Positions 34,626 through 46,640 of a stretch of 64,000 nucleotides of DNA are shown here, in pieces; positions within the stretch are counted from its first letter, which is position 1, and every line of letters starts with the position of its first letter. The translations under genes and the position numbers were made by a program. The DNA comes from Pelobates cultripes (lineage: Eukaryota; Chordata; Amphibia; Anura; Pelobatidae), in NCBI GenBank assembly GCA_933207985.1, contig OW240912.1, positions 235,276,798 through 235,340,797 of the forward strand, given 5' to 3'. The notes beneath the pieces are model-generated. The model saw only the letters and a program-made list of their open reading frames with translations, had not been told where the DNA came from and made no database searches.

Positions 34626-35388
34626 AAAAGTGTAGGACCTAATTTAGACGAAGCGACTTAAGGGTTAACTTTCCTCCAGGTAATCCAGCAAGTAAGAGAA
34701 CAATTTGAATCAGCACAACGGACAACACAAAAAAATCTGCTTTACTCACACAGTGGCGGTGGGATAATTATTCAATTATTATGTAAAGCCACATGTAATT
34801 TAACCATTTGGCATGGGGTCTCTTTTTAACACCTAACAGTCTTTTTGCTGAGGGTTTGAAATGTTTAATGAGTACAAAGATCTCCCTACCCCCATAGGTT
34901 TATATAAAAAGAGGAGAAAAAAGTGGGTGTTTTATCAGCAGTTCCAAAAGGAGAAGGACAGAAGTGCAATGAGCCGGCAGTCATGGTAGGCTGGTGTTGA
35001 GGCTGGTGCACTGTAGTAAGTCCCCTACACTGGGCTCGGTGGCATTTGTGGAAGGATGAAGCCCCTGTGTTATGACTGCACTCTTTCCCTGGTTTTATTT
35101 AGGTGGCTGGTTTAATGCTGAGACAAAACAGCATTTGTTGCAAAAAAATGAGCATGTGAACAGGAGTTGGTTGTGTTTGTAAGCGAAATTAACAGGATAT
35201 CTGGATATTCATCCAGCAATTGATATTCTGTGGTCTTCTTAAAGTGTGGAGGTTTTAGGCACAAATAAGAATATTTGTTTTCAGATGTATTTAGATGCTC
35301 AACCTTCCTCATTTGTTGTAGTGTCAGGAGCATTCTTGGGACCCAATCAAGTGTAATAAATGTCCAAGATATTCATCTGATAACTGAA
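34626..35388. other. no recognised feature
   Basis: Noncoding; only short unrelated frames. Confidence 0.5.
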
Positions 35389-36055
35389 GATTATGCTAGC
35401 GTTAGTGTACTAATAATCTTCATTTTAAGATTAATAATACACTAAATGGTACCAATAGTACTAATAATCTTAATGACAGGAGGCAGATATTTTGCATTAA
35501 CTTAACTCTTAACTCAACTCCATAGCAGCAAAGAAACATAAAGAAAAAAACAAGAACCATAAACAAGCATAGGCAACAAGAGTTACATGAAACCAGAGCA
35601 CCTCCTCTTCATCTTGCATCATCACAAGTTTATAGTAAACTATTTAAACGACAAACATGAAGGAATCCAAGAAAGTACCACTATAACAAGTAATCCAAGT
35701 AGAAAATCCTCAAAGTACAAACATCAGAAGAGACTTAGGCTGAAAGAGATCGAGAAAAGGTTTAGCCAAATGGAAGTGAACTCCTACAGCAATGTGACAA
35801 GGCAGACAATGATGAATGCGATTACTCCTAAAGTACAAATTGCTTAATAAAATTAGGCCATATACATTTAAACTAAACAATTCAAACTGAATAATACATA
35901 TATTCCTGAACATAACCCCCTGGACTTACCAGTGCACTAGAAAAATATACAATAAAAAGATGGGTTGCAAAAATAAAAAAGGGGGGGGGGGGAATAAGTG
36001 CCTCCTGTAATTATTAAAATTAAGATTATTAGTACACTAACGATAGCATAATTTA
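35389..36055. repeat. inverted repeat beside a DIRS-type recombinase
   Basis: Blocks at 35391-35490 (ATTATGCTAGCGTTAGTG, TACTAATAATCTTAATGACAGGAGGCA) reappear inverted at 36000-36055 (GTGCCTCCTGTAATTATT, AAGATTATTAGTACACTAACGATAGCAT). DIRS retrotransposons have inverted terminal repeats, so these are probably an end of the element whose recombinase follows. Between them at about 35580-35850 is a short frame rich in Lys and Ser without a known domain. Confidence 0.65.
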
Positions 36056-36059
36056 AATT

Positions 36060-36990
36060 TTACAACATGACGAGAGGCTTCAAATTTTGGAATTTTAATG
36101 TTGCGGGTAATTTAATTTTTTCGAAGCTGGACAAAAATAGAAAGTCCAGAGTATAGACTCCCACCGTTTGTAAAATATCCAAAAGAGAGGTACCTACTGA
36201 GAAAGCCAACAATGCCGCCACCACTCGTACAGAGTGTGCCCCAAACGATGGATCGATGATAGCCGCAGACTTAAGCCAATGAATCCATCTGGCCAAGGTT
36301 GTAACTCAAACTGGACCATGAGGATGAACATAGGAGATAAGCAACTGGTGGGATCAGGAGGGCCTCAACGCCACTGTAGTCTCCACATAACGCTGATGCA
36401 ACGTAATGCTGAAGATCAGATAGGAAGAAAGGATAGAAAACAGACAAGTTTGATTTAGTATGATGAGTAATACGGAAGGTGACCCCTTCCGGCGAAAAGG
36501 TGTCGATGTAAAACGTGTGCACGTCTGAAACCCAACGGAAAGAGACCAAGCAAAGAAGAAGAGTAAATTCAGCTGTAAGCTGCCGAAGGGACAGTGTATT
36601 GTTAGATGGTTAATCATGTAAAATACAAAGAACTGTGTCCACGTCCAATAATGTGTGTGTATTTGGGTCCTGGAGGATGCCACAAAGCAACCGACATATG
36701 AGAGGGTCTTGATCCACTGGTTTACCTTGTATAGGGACGTGAGCTGCTGAAATACTTGAGCGAACCCCATTAATAGAACAGTAAAACTTACCCAATGAAA
36801 AAAGAAAGAAAAGAAAATTCAGCACTGAGGAAACAGAGGCAGTAAAGGGATCAAGGTCTCGTCCCATACACCAAGTGGACCAAGATTGCCGGGCAGAGAG
36901 GTAGCATCCTCTATGCCTGGCAATCTCTAGCCTTCTGCAATATGTCACAGACATGCCAGGAGAGGAAAGTTGTCCATCCAGGACCACTTC
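36060..36990 (-). pseudogene. DIRS-type tyrosine recombinase, decayed
   Basis: Minus-strand frames follow the order of a tyrosine recombinase. The N-terminal SAM-like part is at 36990-36620 (LSARQSWSTWCMGRDLD, INGVRSSISAAHVPI, DQDPLICRLLCGI). A first catalytic Arg candidate is SFRWVSDVHT (near 36535). The second box is GAHSVRVVAALLAF, with HSVR fitting the HxxR motif (near 36225). LLDILQTVGVYTLDF follows, where the catalytic Tyr is expected. Several frame changes break it. No reverse transcriptase is visible upstream, so this is a fragment. Crypton elements carry similar recombinases, but the adjoining inverted repeat favours DIRS. Confidence 0.7.
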
Positions 36991-37719
36991 ATTTCAGGTC
37001 TGTTTGTCCTTTATATTCACACATGTTAATATGTCTCATTATCATCATGTTTCTCACTTTTATCATATGTGTATATGAAAAATGTAATATATACTAAAAT
37101 AGACTTTAGCAAAACACCATAATTTGACTTGTCCAGTGTCAGTCTTAATGACCCCCATAGGCTTTTATTCAATTTTGTTTTTAATGATTAACAGGGTTAT
37201 AACTATGAATCTAAACTAAAATCTCACATTTGCATCTTAAAACCTTGACCGTTCTCATTTAGTGAGTGCTCATCTTTCTCCTTGATCACCTGCTCAGTGA
37301 TGTTTTCTTGGGTTTCACCACATTGTAAAGTTGTATTTCCCAATAAATATACTAGTTCCTGGGAAAGGGGAATTTCTTTTCAATAAATAACCCAGGTCCT
37401 TTCTATAATGTTATGTAAATACACACAGAATTTTTAATATCGTAGGAAACAGATATGTTTCTATATTTTTTGGCATTCATACGATCAGTTCAAAAATGAT
37501 GCATGCCTGTCTAAGTACAGCTGGCATAGCTGTGATGCTTATTATCAGGGTGGTACAGCATTGCACCAAATTCAAGTATTCCTGGCAGCTTTTCAGTATT
37601 TCCATAGAAGATGAAATCAGAATCTCAATTAAGAGCAGGGAATAATAAAATAAATAAATACTAATCATCGTAATAAATGAATTACATTTATTTTTAAAAT
37701 AAACCTTTTACTTTAGGTG
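36991..37719. other. no recognised feature
   Basis: A+T-rich noncoding sequence. Confidence 0.5.
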
Positions 37720-38261
37720 TGTCAGGCTACCTTGTGTATCTGTCAGGGGCTAGTTACAGGCTGGCGGCACATTGCAGGGTTTTGGGGACACTACTACCAA
37801 CTTTCAGCTTGTCCCCAGCAATTCTCACGCCAGCCGTGATAACCCCGCCACCTTTCATGACGTGCCTAATGAGCGCTGACGTCATGACGCTAAGAAGGCC
37901 ACAGCCCGCCAAGGTGTTTCTAACAAGAACTTTTGGGGGGCGTGGTTACCTACCTAATTGAACACAGTATTTAAAGCAAAACCAGGGAGAGACTCATTGC
38001 CCTGTTGTGGTTTTTGATAAACCCAAGAGCGCATATATTGGTATTCTTGTATTCTGACTTTGGCTTCGTTTGACTATTCCTCCTTCTGTGTTCCTTTGAC
38101 CTCGGCTATTGCATTATTGTTGATCCTGATTTCTGGTACCCTGACCTCAGCTCGCTATTGACTATTCTTTGTGTGTGTAGTGTTAGTCCGGCCATCCTAA
38201 GGTCCAGTATACATTACTACTATTTGCATTCTGCATGAAGAATACCCAAACATTCCTGACA
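37720..38261 (+). mobile_element. solo LTR, 542 bp, with 5-bp target duplication
   Basis: Starts TGTCAGGCTACC, ends ACATTCCTGACA, flanked by AGGTG at 37715-37719 and 38262-38266. A TATTTAAAGC box near 37969 is a candidate promoter. Related LTR pieces lie at 20336, 24497 and 51974. Class (Gypsy or retroviral) cannot be told without internal genes. Confidence 0.85.
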
Positions 38262-38515
38262 AGGTGTGACTGCATCTCTTTCAACTGATGGCTAGACTCA
38301 TACCAAAGATATCTGGGAACTACATTACCCTTAATGTATTGTCCTCAATGAACACATGATATGACATCAAGACTATATTATGTTTAATGTTGGTCATGTG
38401 CTGCATCCTTTGAATCTTAAAGTGCCTTAAAGTGGAACAGTCTCTTTTCAGGAAAAACACCTATAAAGTTTTTGTTCCTGTGATGGTCCATTTTCTTTTA
38501 AATGTATAGTTGCAA
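38262..38515. other. no recognised feature
   Basis: Noncoding spacer between the solo LTR and a MITE. Confidence 0.5.
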
Positions 38516-38991
38516 TTAAAGGACCACTCTAGGCACCCAGACCACTTCAGCTTAATGAAGTGGTCTGGGTGCCAGGTCCTTCTAGGGTTAACCCATTTTT
38601 TCATAAACATAGCAGTTTCAGAGAAACTGCTATAATTATGAATGGGTTAAGCCTTCCCCCTAATCCTCTAGTGGCTGTCTCATTGACAGCCACTAGAGGC
38701 GCTTGCGTGCTTCTCACTGTGATTTTCACAGTGAGAGCACGCCAGCGTCCATAGGAAAGCATTATGAATGCTTTCCTATGCTGAATGCGCAGCTCTTGCG
38801 CGCGTGCGCATTCAGCCAGGAGGAGGAGGAGAGAAGGAGGAGAGCTCTCAGCGCTGGAAAAAGGTAAGTTATTACCCCTTTCCCCCTTCCAGAGCCGGGC
38901 GGGAGGGGGGCCCTGAGGGTGGGGGCACCCTCAGGGCACTATAGTGCCAGGAAAACGAGTATGTTTTCCTGGCACTATAGTGGTCCTTTAA
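38516..38991. mobile_element. TTAA MITE, 476 bp
   Basis: TTAAAGGACCACTCTAGGCACC at the left, GGCACTATAGTGGTCCTTTAA at the right. Same family as 4550-4937 in opposite orientation, with the CCCAGACCACTTCAGCTTAA palindrome and a G+C-rich CGCGCGTGCGCATTCAGCC block. A local duplication at the right end gives two facing CTGGCACTATAGTG copies. Confidence 0.9.
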
Positions 38992-41584
38992 GCACATCTT
39001 GGGGCATCACCACACAACCAGACGTATTCAGAATTGCTAGGAAATCAAAGTAAACACAAATTGAAGGCCAAATAAGCAAAATTGGAAGCATGGCTAACTC
39101 GCATTATTTTTCTAGTTTGGCTATTTGGGCCTTAAATTCTAAATTAACTTTCAATTTACTTTAGTGAATTATAAAAGTGATAATTCATACAGATAACTTG
39201 ACAAACTGACCAAGGTTCATAAAGAAGACATTTAAAGGGGCATACTAAACTTTGAGACAACTGTCTCATTTAAAAGCTTTTGTCTTTGAATGAGACAATT
39301 GACTCACTCTGCTAAAAAAGCAGGTAATTATGATATTTTTCACATTTACCTGCTTCTTCTTTCCGATACATTTACTTACTTTCCACACCCACTCAAGGGG
39401 GGCAGTCATCTAATCAATCAGTGTGCTATCTCTTTGGAATGCTGGTAAAATGCGTCAGACATACCTGACAGATTAACACATATGCAGTTGGAAGATCTCT
39501 TCACTTTGCAACATCAGGAGCGGGAGAGAAGAGAGGGTAAATGATGAGTGTGATAATGCATTGTAGTGAATTGTGTAGAATTGTGTAAATGTGTTGTGTT
39601 TCTTTCTCCTGCTAATGCACAGTAATGTCCTGTTTCTGCCATTAGTGCACAGGTCTAAAACTGAGATGGGTGGGTAAGAGGGGGGCTGAAGAAACTCATT
39701 TAGCTGAGAGGTGTCCCCAACAATGCAATCTGAGCGAGTTTATAAAAGCTTATTACAAACTTTTCAAAGTTTTTCTTGCTTTATTTTGTTTTTTTCACTG
39801 AATACTCTGTGATATTAAAATTTCACCAAAAAACACCAAGTGCCTTTAGTGAATAAGCAATATAGATAACTTCCCTCTAGGTTGTAGATTATGACCCGAA
39901 GATCTCCTCAAATCTTCCACAAACACATAAATACACAAATTGGGGTCAATCCAACTATAGGGAAACAAAAAATAACATAGTGCAACTCCGTATGAAGCTT
40001 CTACAGTATGAATATTAGCCAAATGGATCACTCACACTTTGACTGAATAAATGAGGTGTATCAAGAATCCGTGTAGCTCTCAGGCAGTGTTCTTACTTCA
40101 ATATATGGACTTCCAAGTCTCAATGATACAAAGAGATAGAGATACATCCAAAATGAAAAATGAAGAAATGTGTACAAAGTAAAAAATTTATTTATTACTT
40201 ACACATAAGTTAGAATCAATCAGCATAAAATTTCATAAACTGTTTATGAAATTTATGAAATTTTATGCTGATTGACAGAGAGTGGAGAAAGTAGACAAAA
40301 AAAGTATACATGGATTTAAAAAAGTAGATGGTATAATATAACAAAGATTATTTGACAAAAAAATATATTGAAAAAAATAAAAACAGTTTTCATTTCAGTT
40401 TTTAAAACATATTGAGATAAATCAAAGGACCCCATGCAAGTGATAGCCAGTGGAAATAGTATTAAAAACAATAATGTATAGATATTTCATTATTTTTTAT
40501 GTAAATAAAAATATAAATTACAAAACACAGCTAAAAGAACATAGGAAACTGGGAGAATGAATGCAACACTGCAAGATTACCCTGTGCTCACGGGTCTCAC
40601 TGGTATAAATGCAACAGAAATAGATTTAAACAAATATATACTGTACATAAAAATAATGTACTGATTTATGGTCAATCTTCAGTACTGAATTCAGTACTGA
40701 ATATAGATCTGTTATGAAACAGTTTGGATTTTAGATAAATTGGTAGTATATTGAAACAGTTCATAAATATAATTTGTGTTTCCAAAAATGATACTACAAT
40801 TTAATTAGTACAAGTGGTTAAGGGTAATGCCCATTCCATTAAGGCAATGTTTCCAAAAAGGTTTAACCACTCATGAGGTATAATAAAGATTTGCTGTGAC
40901 ATGTATTCATGCCTGTATACTTTAGAGGAAGACCCAGATCTTGATGCTGGTTTGGTAAGCTGTCTAAACACTTTGCCAAATTGGACTTGCAACACATTAT
41001 GTTATATTATTTGGCATCCTCTTAAATTGGAGCATTAACACAAATTATAACTAACTATGCTGTTAATGGTAAAATAGCAACAAAATACATAGCTGACATG
41101 CAATCTTACATGGAAGACCACATCAGGATTAGTTCAATTATTCAGCAATATGTAATGATAATGCTATTTATCTATTTAAAGCAAAAAAAAATAATTTTGG
41201 AGTCTGTGCATTTGTTGCAAATACCCCACAAGGTGGCATGTGTTAATGTGTGAGTGGCTAAAGGGAAAACAGTTAGGGAGAGATATGTATCTTAAGTTGT
41301 CCTTCCCTGGTGCCACCATCTTCTTCCTGCAATACTTCTTCACCTTCTAGTGACTTCATGTGCCAGACGTTGTTGTAACTATTCGAAATTATGGAATGTC
41401 TATTGATAATATCCAGCATATGCAATAAGGTTCAATGGATAGGCATCCATTGCTTATTGCGTGAGATGATGCCTGATGATGCCTGCAGTGGCCTTTCGCT
41501 AAAAGATTGTGAAAGATTGACAATTACATGAGGCAAAGTAGTTCGTAGTTTTACTTATGTATTTCTTTCAATTGTACTGAAATT
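38992..41584. other. mostly unassigned DNA
   Basis: No gene recognised. A palindrome of about 60 bp lies at 40217-40277 (CAATCAGCATAAAATTTCAT with its inverse), and a short one at 39262-39305 (CAACTGTCTCATT facing AATGAGACAATTG). Confidence 0.5.
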
Positions 41585-41599
41585 TCAAAGAAATTCCAA

Positions 41600-41845
41600 C
41601 ACATACAAAAATAACTTTTCATAAAAGTTCTGGCCAGGATTCTCTAAGCAGAATGAATGTTTACTCTGCCTTTTAAGTTCCAACTTGCTGTAGATGCCAG
41701 TGAAGGAATTGAAGGAACTTACGTGAACCTGTCCCTCGTGTGCGCCACCTTCCTCTTCCAGCCGATCCTCTTCTGCTCCCGGAGCCTCAACTTGCCAGGA
41801 TCTAATTTCACTGCAGCCGCCACTGGTGACTGGGGAATATAGCAC
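41600..41845 (-). other. possible exon or gene fragment in a locally G+C-rich island
   Basis: Minus strand, about 41835-41728: a G+C-rich stretch in an A+T-rich region, open in two frames, one very acidic (PGAEEDRLEEEGG), the other basic (REQKRIGWKRK), followed by CAC then GTAAGT, a strong donor-like site at about 41724. No homolog recognised, no paired exon found. It could be an exon of a larger gene or a transposon end. Confidence 0.25.
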
Positions 41846-41889
41846 TACTTGACAGTGGTAGTTACGTCAAGTTTCAAGTAGTGTCAGGT

Positions 41890-43250
41890 GTACGAGAAAT
41901 ATTGACACAAAGTAGTCCTTAATTTGTCTCAGCTTGTTTTTTGAAATGCCAACACAATCAGTATGAGTATTTCATAAAGATGTTATCTTTATTAAACACT
42001 CATTTTGCAGAGTAACTGTGCTGCTTTAACTTCTATTCTTTGTATTATTAGCAAGATATAATTGATTGTTTTTGAACTACATGATAATTCTCATTTTAGA
42101 GTAATATTCACCTTCTGGTAGATGTAGTCTTCATTTAAAAAGTTTGATTTTTGCTGGGTGCCTTTAGCGGTCCCTCTAAATCTGAAATTCTCTTCGAATT
42201 CACTTTGAATTCTTCCTTTAGTGAATTACCCTGCTTATACTTGTTTAAAATGGGGATGAGTCTACGCAAACATTCGACAATTTATTGCGTTATTTAAAAT
42301 CAGATATGACACGAAACATAAACTGTGTACAAACTTTAAAACAGATAAAAGGAGGACTCAACTTTCCATTCACACCAAAAGCTTTATGAGCATGATAATT
42401 TATAATAAAACAGCCTTTTATCAGAGCAAAAAAGGTTGTGTGCTGCAGCAGCTCACGCTGTATATAAAATTAAAATCCTGCAGTGGAACCAGAAATGACA
42501 AATTCTTACACAGCCGGCGTTTCTTATAACATAATTAATAACCGTCATTGGTAACAAACTACTGTATAGCAGAGTTCCATCTACATCTTTTTATCTTACC
42601 AATTCTGCTAGCTTTCTCTGCTGTCGTTTGTAGACAGAATAGCACTTTATCCAACTTCAACACAGTTTTTGGCTCAAATCAAAACCCATGTGTTTAATGT
42701 AATTCCCTGGCAGCATTAAGATATTAAAAATGGAATGATATTAGATGAATTGAGTATCATTCACCAAGAAGCATAACACATGACTGAAAAAACTGCTGGT
42801 ACTTTTCCAAATGCCAATTACTGCTGGCAAGACATTTTATAGTGAGCACTATTCATATTAACTAAACCAGGGAAGTCTTTAAGTAAAGAATGCGTAGGTG
42901 ATGAAAGTGACAAAATAATGTATTTTCACTCAGGGCAACCATGCATATATGTATCAATCAAGCAAATGTGCCATTGGGGGAGAATAATGGATGTGCTATC
43001 TGGCTTCATCTTTGCAAAACTGGCAACTGAATGTATTCTGCAAAACTGGAATTACATGGAAAACACTGCAGTAATACATTGATTTAAAGTATACTGCAGC
43101 CAAGAGAGCGCGGCATACATGATGTAGTGCATATACAGAATAACAAAGTTATATATCAAAGTCATAATAAAATGACAAAGCAGAAGTGATTACCTGATTC
43201 TGGGTTCCCTATGGCACTCAGATGTCAAGTACCTTTGCTTGGTATTAATT
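41890..43250. other. no recognised feature
   Basis: A+T-rich noncoding DNA; nothing that I can assign. Confidence 0.5.
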
Positions 43251-43484
43251 AAAGGAACACTGAAATCAACATTGTTTAATATATTAATATAGTTACATAG
43301 CTGAAGAGAGACTTGCGTCCATGACGTTCAGCCTTCCTCACATATGTTTTTGATGTTGATCCAAAAGAAGGCAAAAAAACCTAGTCTGAAGCGCTTCCAA
43401 TTTTGTAACAAACTAGGAAAAAATTCCTTCTTGACTCCAAAATAGCAGTCAGATGTCTCCTTGGATCAAGCAGCTATTACCCCA

Positions 43485-43930
43485 CTAATTAGAAATTATA
43501 TCCCTGTATGTTATGTTTTTGCAAATATTTATCCAATTGCAGTTTAAACATCTGTATGGACTCTGATAAAACCACCTCTTCAGGCAGAGAATTCCATATT
43601 CTTATTGCTCTTACTGTAAAAAAACATTTTCTTTGCCTTAGATCAGGGCTGTCCAACCTGCGGCCCCCCAGATGTTGCTGAACTACAACTCCCATGATTC
43701 CCTGGCTATCTGATTCATTGAAAGAATCATGGGAGTTGTAGTTCAGCAACATCTGGAGGGCCGCAGGTTGGACAGCCCTGCCTTAGATGAATTCTCCTTT
43801 CTTCCAACCTAAATGTGTGACCTTGTGTCCTATGTGTAGCCCTGTTTATGAATAGATTTCCAGATAATGGTTTGTACTGGCCCGGAATATATTTGTATAA
43901 TGTTATCATATCCCTTCTGAGCATGCGTAA
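43485..43930 (-). pseudogene. CR1/L2-group LINE C-terminal fragment, split by a MITE
   Basis: Minus-strand frame: LRRDMITLYKYIPGQYKPL, RTQGHTFRLEERR before the inserted MITE, and KCFFTVRAIRIWNSLPEEVV, FKLQLDKYL after it. This matches the C-terminal end of CR1/L2-type RT proteins (R-G-D-L-I-x-x-Y-K ... F-F-T-x-R-x-x-x-x-W-N-S-L-P). The frames on both sides are collinear once the 137-bp insert and one target-site copy are disregarded. Termination near 43493. Confidence 0.75.
43644..43780. mobile_element. fold-back hAT-like MITE, 137 bp
   Basis: Nearly a perfect palindrome: CAGGGCTGTCCAACCTGCGG ... CCGCAGGTTGGACAGCCCTG, with inner GATGTTGCTGAACTACAACT facing its inverse. Flanked by CCTTAGAT at 43636-43643 and 43781-43788, an 8-bp duplication. 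Confidence 0.95.
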
Positions 43931-44100
43931 TAGCCGTCCAATGCTTTTCTATGGGAAAGCATTGGATTGGCTGAGATCATCAAGTTTAATGACCTTAGCC
44001 ATGGAGTTGGAGTGGGGGTTGGACCAGCCGCAATGAGACCAACACAACACTGGAAGACAGGTAAGTAAACTCTTTAATTCTCTAACAGGAGGGCCAGTGC

Positions 44101-45307
44101 GAGAGGTGTAACTAGAAATCAGTGGGCCCCCGGTGCAAAGAATTGCCCGGGGCCCTCCCCCACACATTTCTCAGCCCCTTCCACCTAACTCATTCCCTCC
44201 CCCATAGCCCCTCCATGCATCTCATTCCTTCCTAGCTCTTCCATGCGTCTCATCCTGCCCCAGCCTCGCCATCCGTCTCATTTCCCCTTCAGTCCCTACT
44301 TGTGTGTCTTTCCCAACTACCCCCAGACCCTACATGTGTGTCATTCCCAACTCCCCCCAGACCCTCCATATGTGTCATTTCCATCAACCCAGCCCTTCCA
44401 TGTGTGTCACCCCAAACCCCAGCTTCCCATGTGTGTCATTGCCAACCCCCCCAGCCCCTCCATGTGTGTCACCCCCAACACCCCTAGCCCCTCCGTGTGA
44501 GTCACCCCAAACACCATCAGCCCCTCTATGTGTGTCACCCCCAAATCCCCCTCCCTGGCCCGTCCATGTGTCATCTCCAACCCCCCTAGCCTCTCCATGT
44601 GTTTCACCCCCAAACCTCACTCCCCATCCCCTCCATGTGTGTCACCCCCAAACCCACCTCCCCAGCCCTTCCATGTGTCACCCACAACCCTCCCAGCCCC
44701 TCTATGTGTCACCCAGAAATCCCCCTTCCCAGCCCTTCCATGTGTCACCCCCAATTCCCCCAACCCCTTCATGTGTGTCACCCCCAAACCCTCAGGCCCT
44801 CAATGTGTCACTCCTAAACACCCATCCCTAGCCCTTCCATGTGTTACCCACAACCCCCCCTTTCCTCTATGTTTGTCACCCCCAAGCACCCCAGCCCCTC
44901 CATGTGCCAACACCAAATCCCCCTCCCCAGCCCCTCCAGGTGTGTCAACCACAACTTCCCAGCCCCTCCATATGTGTGTCACCACCAAATCCCCCTCCCC
45001 AGCCCCTCTATGGGTGTCATTCCCAATCCATCCTCCTCCTGTACCAGCTCACTGCCTGCCGTGTTTCCCGGTCATACAGGAAGTGCTCTCTCAGTGAGCA
45101 CTTCCTGTCAGACCACTCGGCTACGCTACACACAGGGAAGGAGGGGAGCAGCACAGTACAGCTCTCACCTTCTGCCAACAAGCGCAGTCCCCGGGACGGT
45201 GCGTCTGTGCACCAGCTCAGAGGGTGTGCAGGCGGCCATGGTCACCCCCTGAATTGAGGGACCCGGTCACAGCGGCGACCCCTGCGACCATGGTAGGTAC
45301 GCCACTG
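44101..45307. mobile_element. hAT-like element with minisatellite core
   Basis: Flanked by GCCAGTGC at 44093-44100 and 45308-45315. Left end GAGAGGTGTAACTAG, right end GTAGGTACGCCACTG; the expected CAGTGGCGTA inverted ends are partly eroded. A fresh end of the same type starts at 63936. Confidence 0.75.
44240..45040. repeat. C-rich minisatellite, roughly 30-60 bp units
   Basis: Degenerate units of the type CCCAGCCCCTCCATGTGTGTC followed by ACCCCCAAA. Long proline/cysteine-rich plus frames and Gly-rich minus frames are artefacts of the repeat. Confidence 0.9.
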
Positions 45308-45315
45308 GCCAGTGC

Positions 45316-46044
45316 CTAAATATCGCTTTTCCTGTTTGTATTCCTGACACTAAAGTCCCTTTAATCTCTTTCACCTTCCTTATCCACATTTTATTCTCAC
45401 TAATTCTGTATTTATCTCCTCCATGTAATGTTTCAGACATGTATTGTCAGTACACCTAGCAATCAATCCCATAATATTTTGCCTTCGTTTTTGAGCAGAT
45501 TTTATATATGTGAAAAAGATCACATGTGGAGGAATAATTACTTTGATAATCATGGAAAGTAAAGTTTTTTTAAAAAGTCCATATAAAACAGACACTCAAA
45601 TTAGCATTACTGACATTATTGACTGATAGCTGCATAATATTATCGTGTATGTACATATTGTACATATATTTCTCAGAAAAGCCACAGCTTTACAAATAGT
45701 ATAACACTGGAATCTCCAGGTTCCCAGGTGGTGGTCACACTGCCTCCTCTGTCTTCTCCTCATTGCTTTCAGGGAAGCATTGGCTTGGTGATCTGTGATT
45801 AGCTGAGAAAATTAGAGATGCTCATTGGCCACTCACTATGAGTAATAGTATGTATTATAACTTATAAAGGCAGTTAGTAAAAGGCTGAGAGTGGAAACTG
45901 ATTCTCTCAGCCTATCAATGGTCACCAAGTTAATACTCCCCTAATAGCAAAGAGGCCGAAGGGAAGACAGAAGAGTCAGCGTGATGGGTACCTGTGCACT
46001 CCACTTTGATGTTCAACCATTCAAAAACAATTTAACATCATAAG
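45316..46044. other. unassigned DNA with one MITE end
   Basis: CCTGACACTAAAGTCCCTTTAA (45343-45364) is a right end of a TTAA MITE whose other end I cannot place. The rest is unassigned. Confidence 0.45.
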
Positions 46045-46640
46045 GTAAGACAGAGCCTAGGGTCTCCATTGCCTCCCCCCTCTGTCTACATTGGCTTCCC
46101 GTAAGAGCTCAATTTAAGATCCTGACACTTGCTTACAAATCTCGACACAATGCTGCTCCGACCTACCTATTCTCACTAATACACAAATATGTCCAGTCTA
46201 GGCCCCTACGCTCTGCCGGAGAACTACATCTAACCTATTTCCTATTACACACCCTTTCCCTCTGTTAGACTTTCACCCAGTCTCCACACCTTTGAAAACC
46301 TACTTCTTCAGGAAGCAAATCAATTAAACTGCGAACAGCTTTTCCTCCCGCACCCTGATTCCATTCCTGTAACTGTCATTAAAACGAAACACTAAGCCAT
46401 CAGTGAATACTATCCTAGCCACCTACGTTTCTACCCTATCCTTACCTTTTGTGTCACTATACCCCACTCCCTCTAGCATGTAAGCTCATTGAGCAGGGCC
46501 CTCAACCCTTCTGTTCCTGTGTGTCCAACTTGTCTGGTTACAAATACATGTCTAATAGTCCACCCATTGTACAGTGCTACATAATTTGTTGGTGCTGTGT
46601 AAATAATAATAATAATGATAATAATAATAATAGTAAGTTG
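46045..46640 (+). pseudogene. LINE C-terminal and 3' UTR fragment
   Basis: The plus frame around 46080-46210 encodes HWLPVRAQFKILTLAYKS-type text (WLPVRA, KILTLAYKSRHNAAPTYL, YVQSRPLRS) characteristic of the end of L2/CR1-group RT proteins, then a CxTFENLLLQEAN-like tail and a 3' UTR with GTAAGCTCATTGAGCAGGGC, ending in AAT repeats at 46599-46632. It matches 31362-31790 and 61556-61715. Confidence 0.75.

Noticed and set aside
36234..36458. 74-codon plus frame
   Set aside because: Antisense to the DIRS-type recombinase remnant, whose minus-strand motifs are recognisable.
44243..45257. Proline/cysteine-rich frames of up to 189 codons
   Set aside because: Minisatellite artefact inside a hAT-like element; several frames are open at once.
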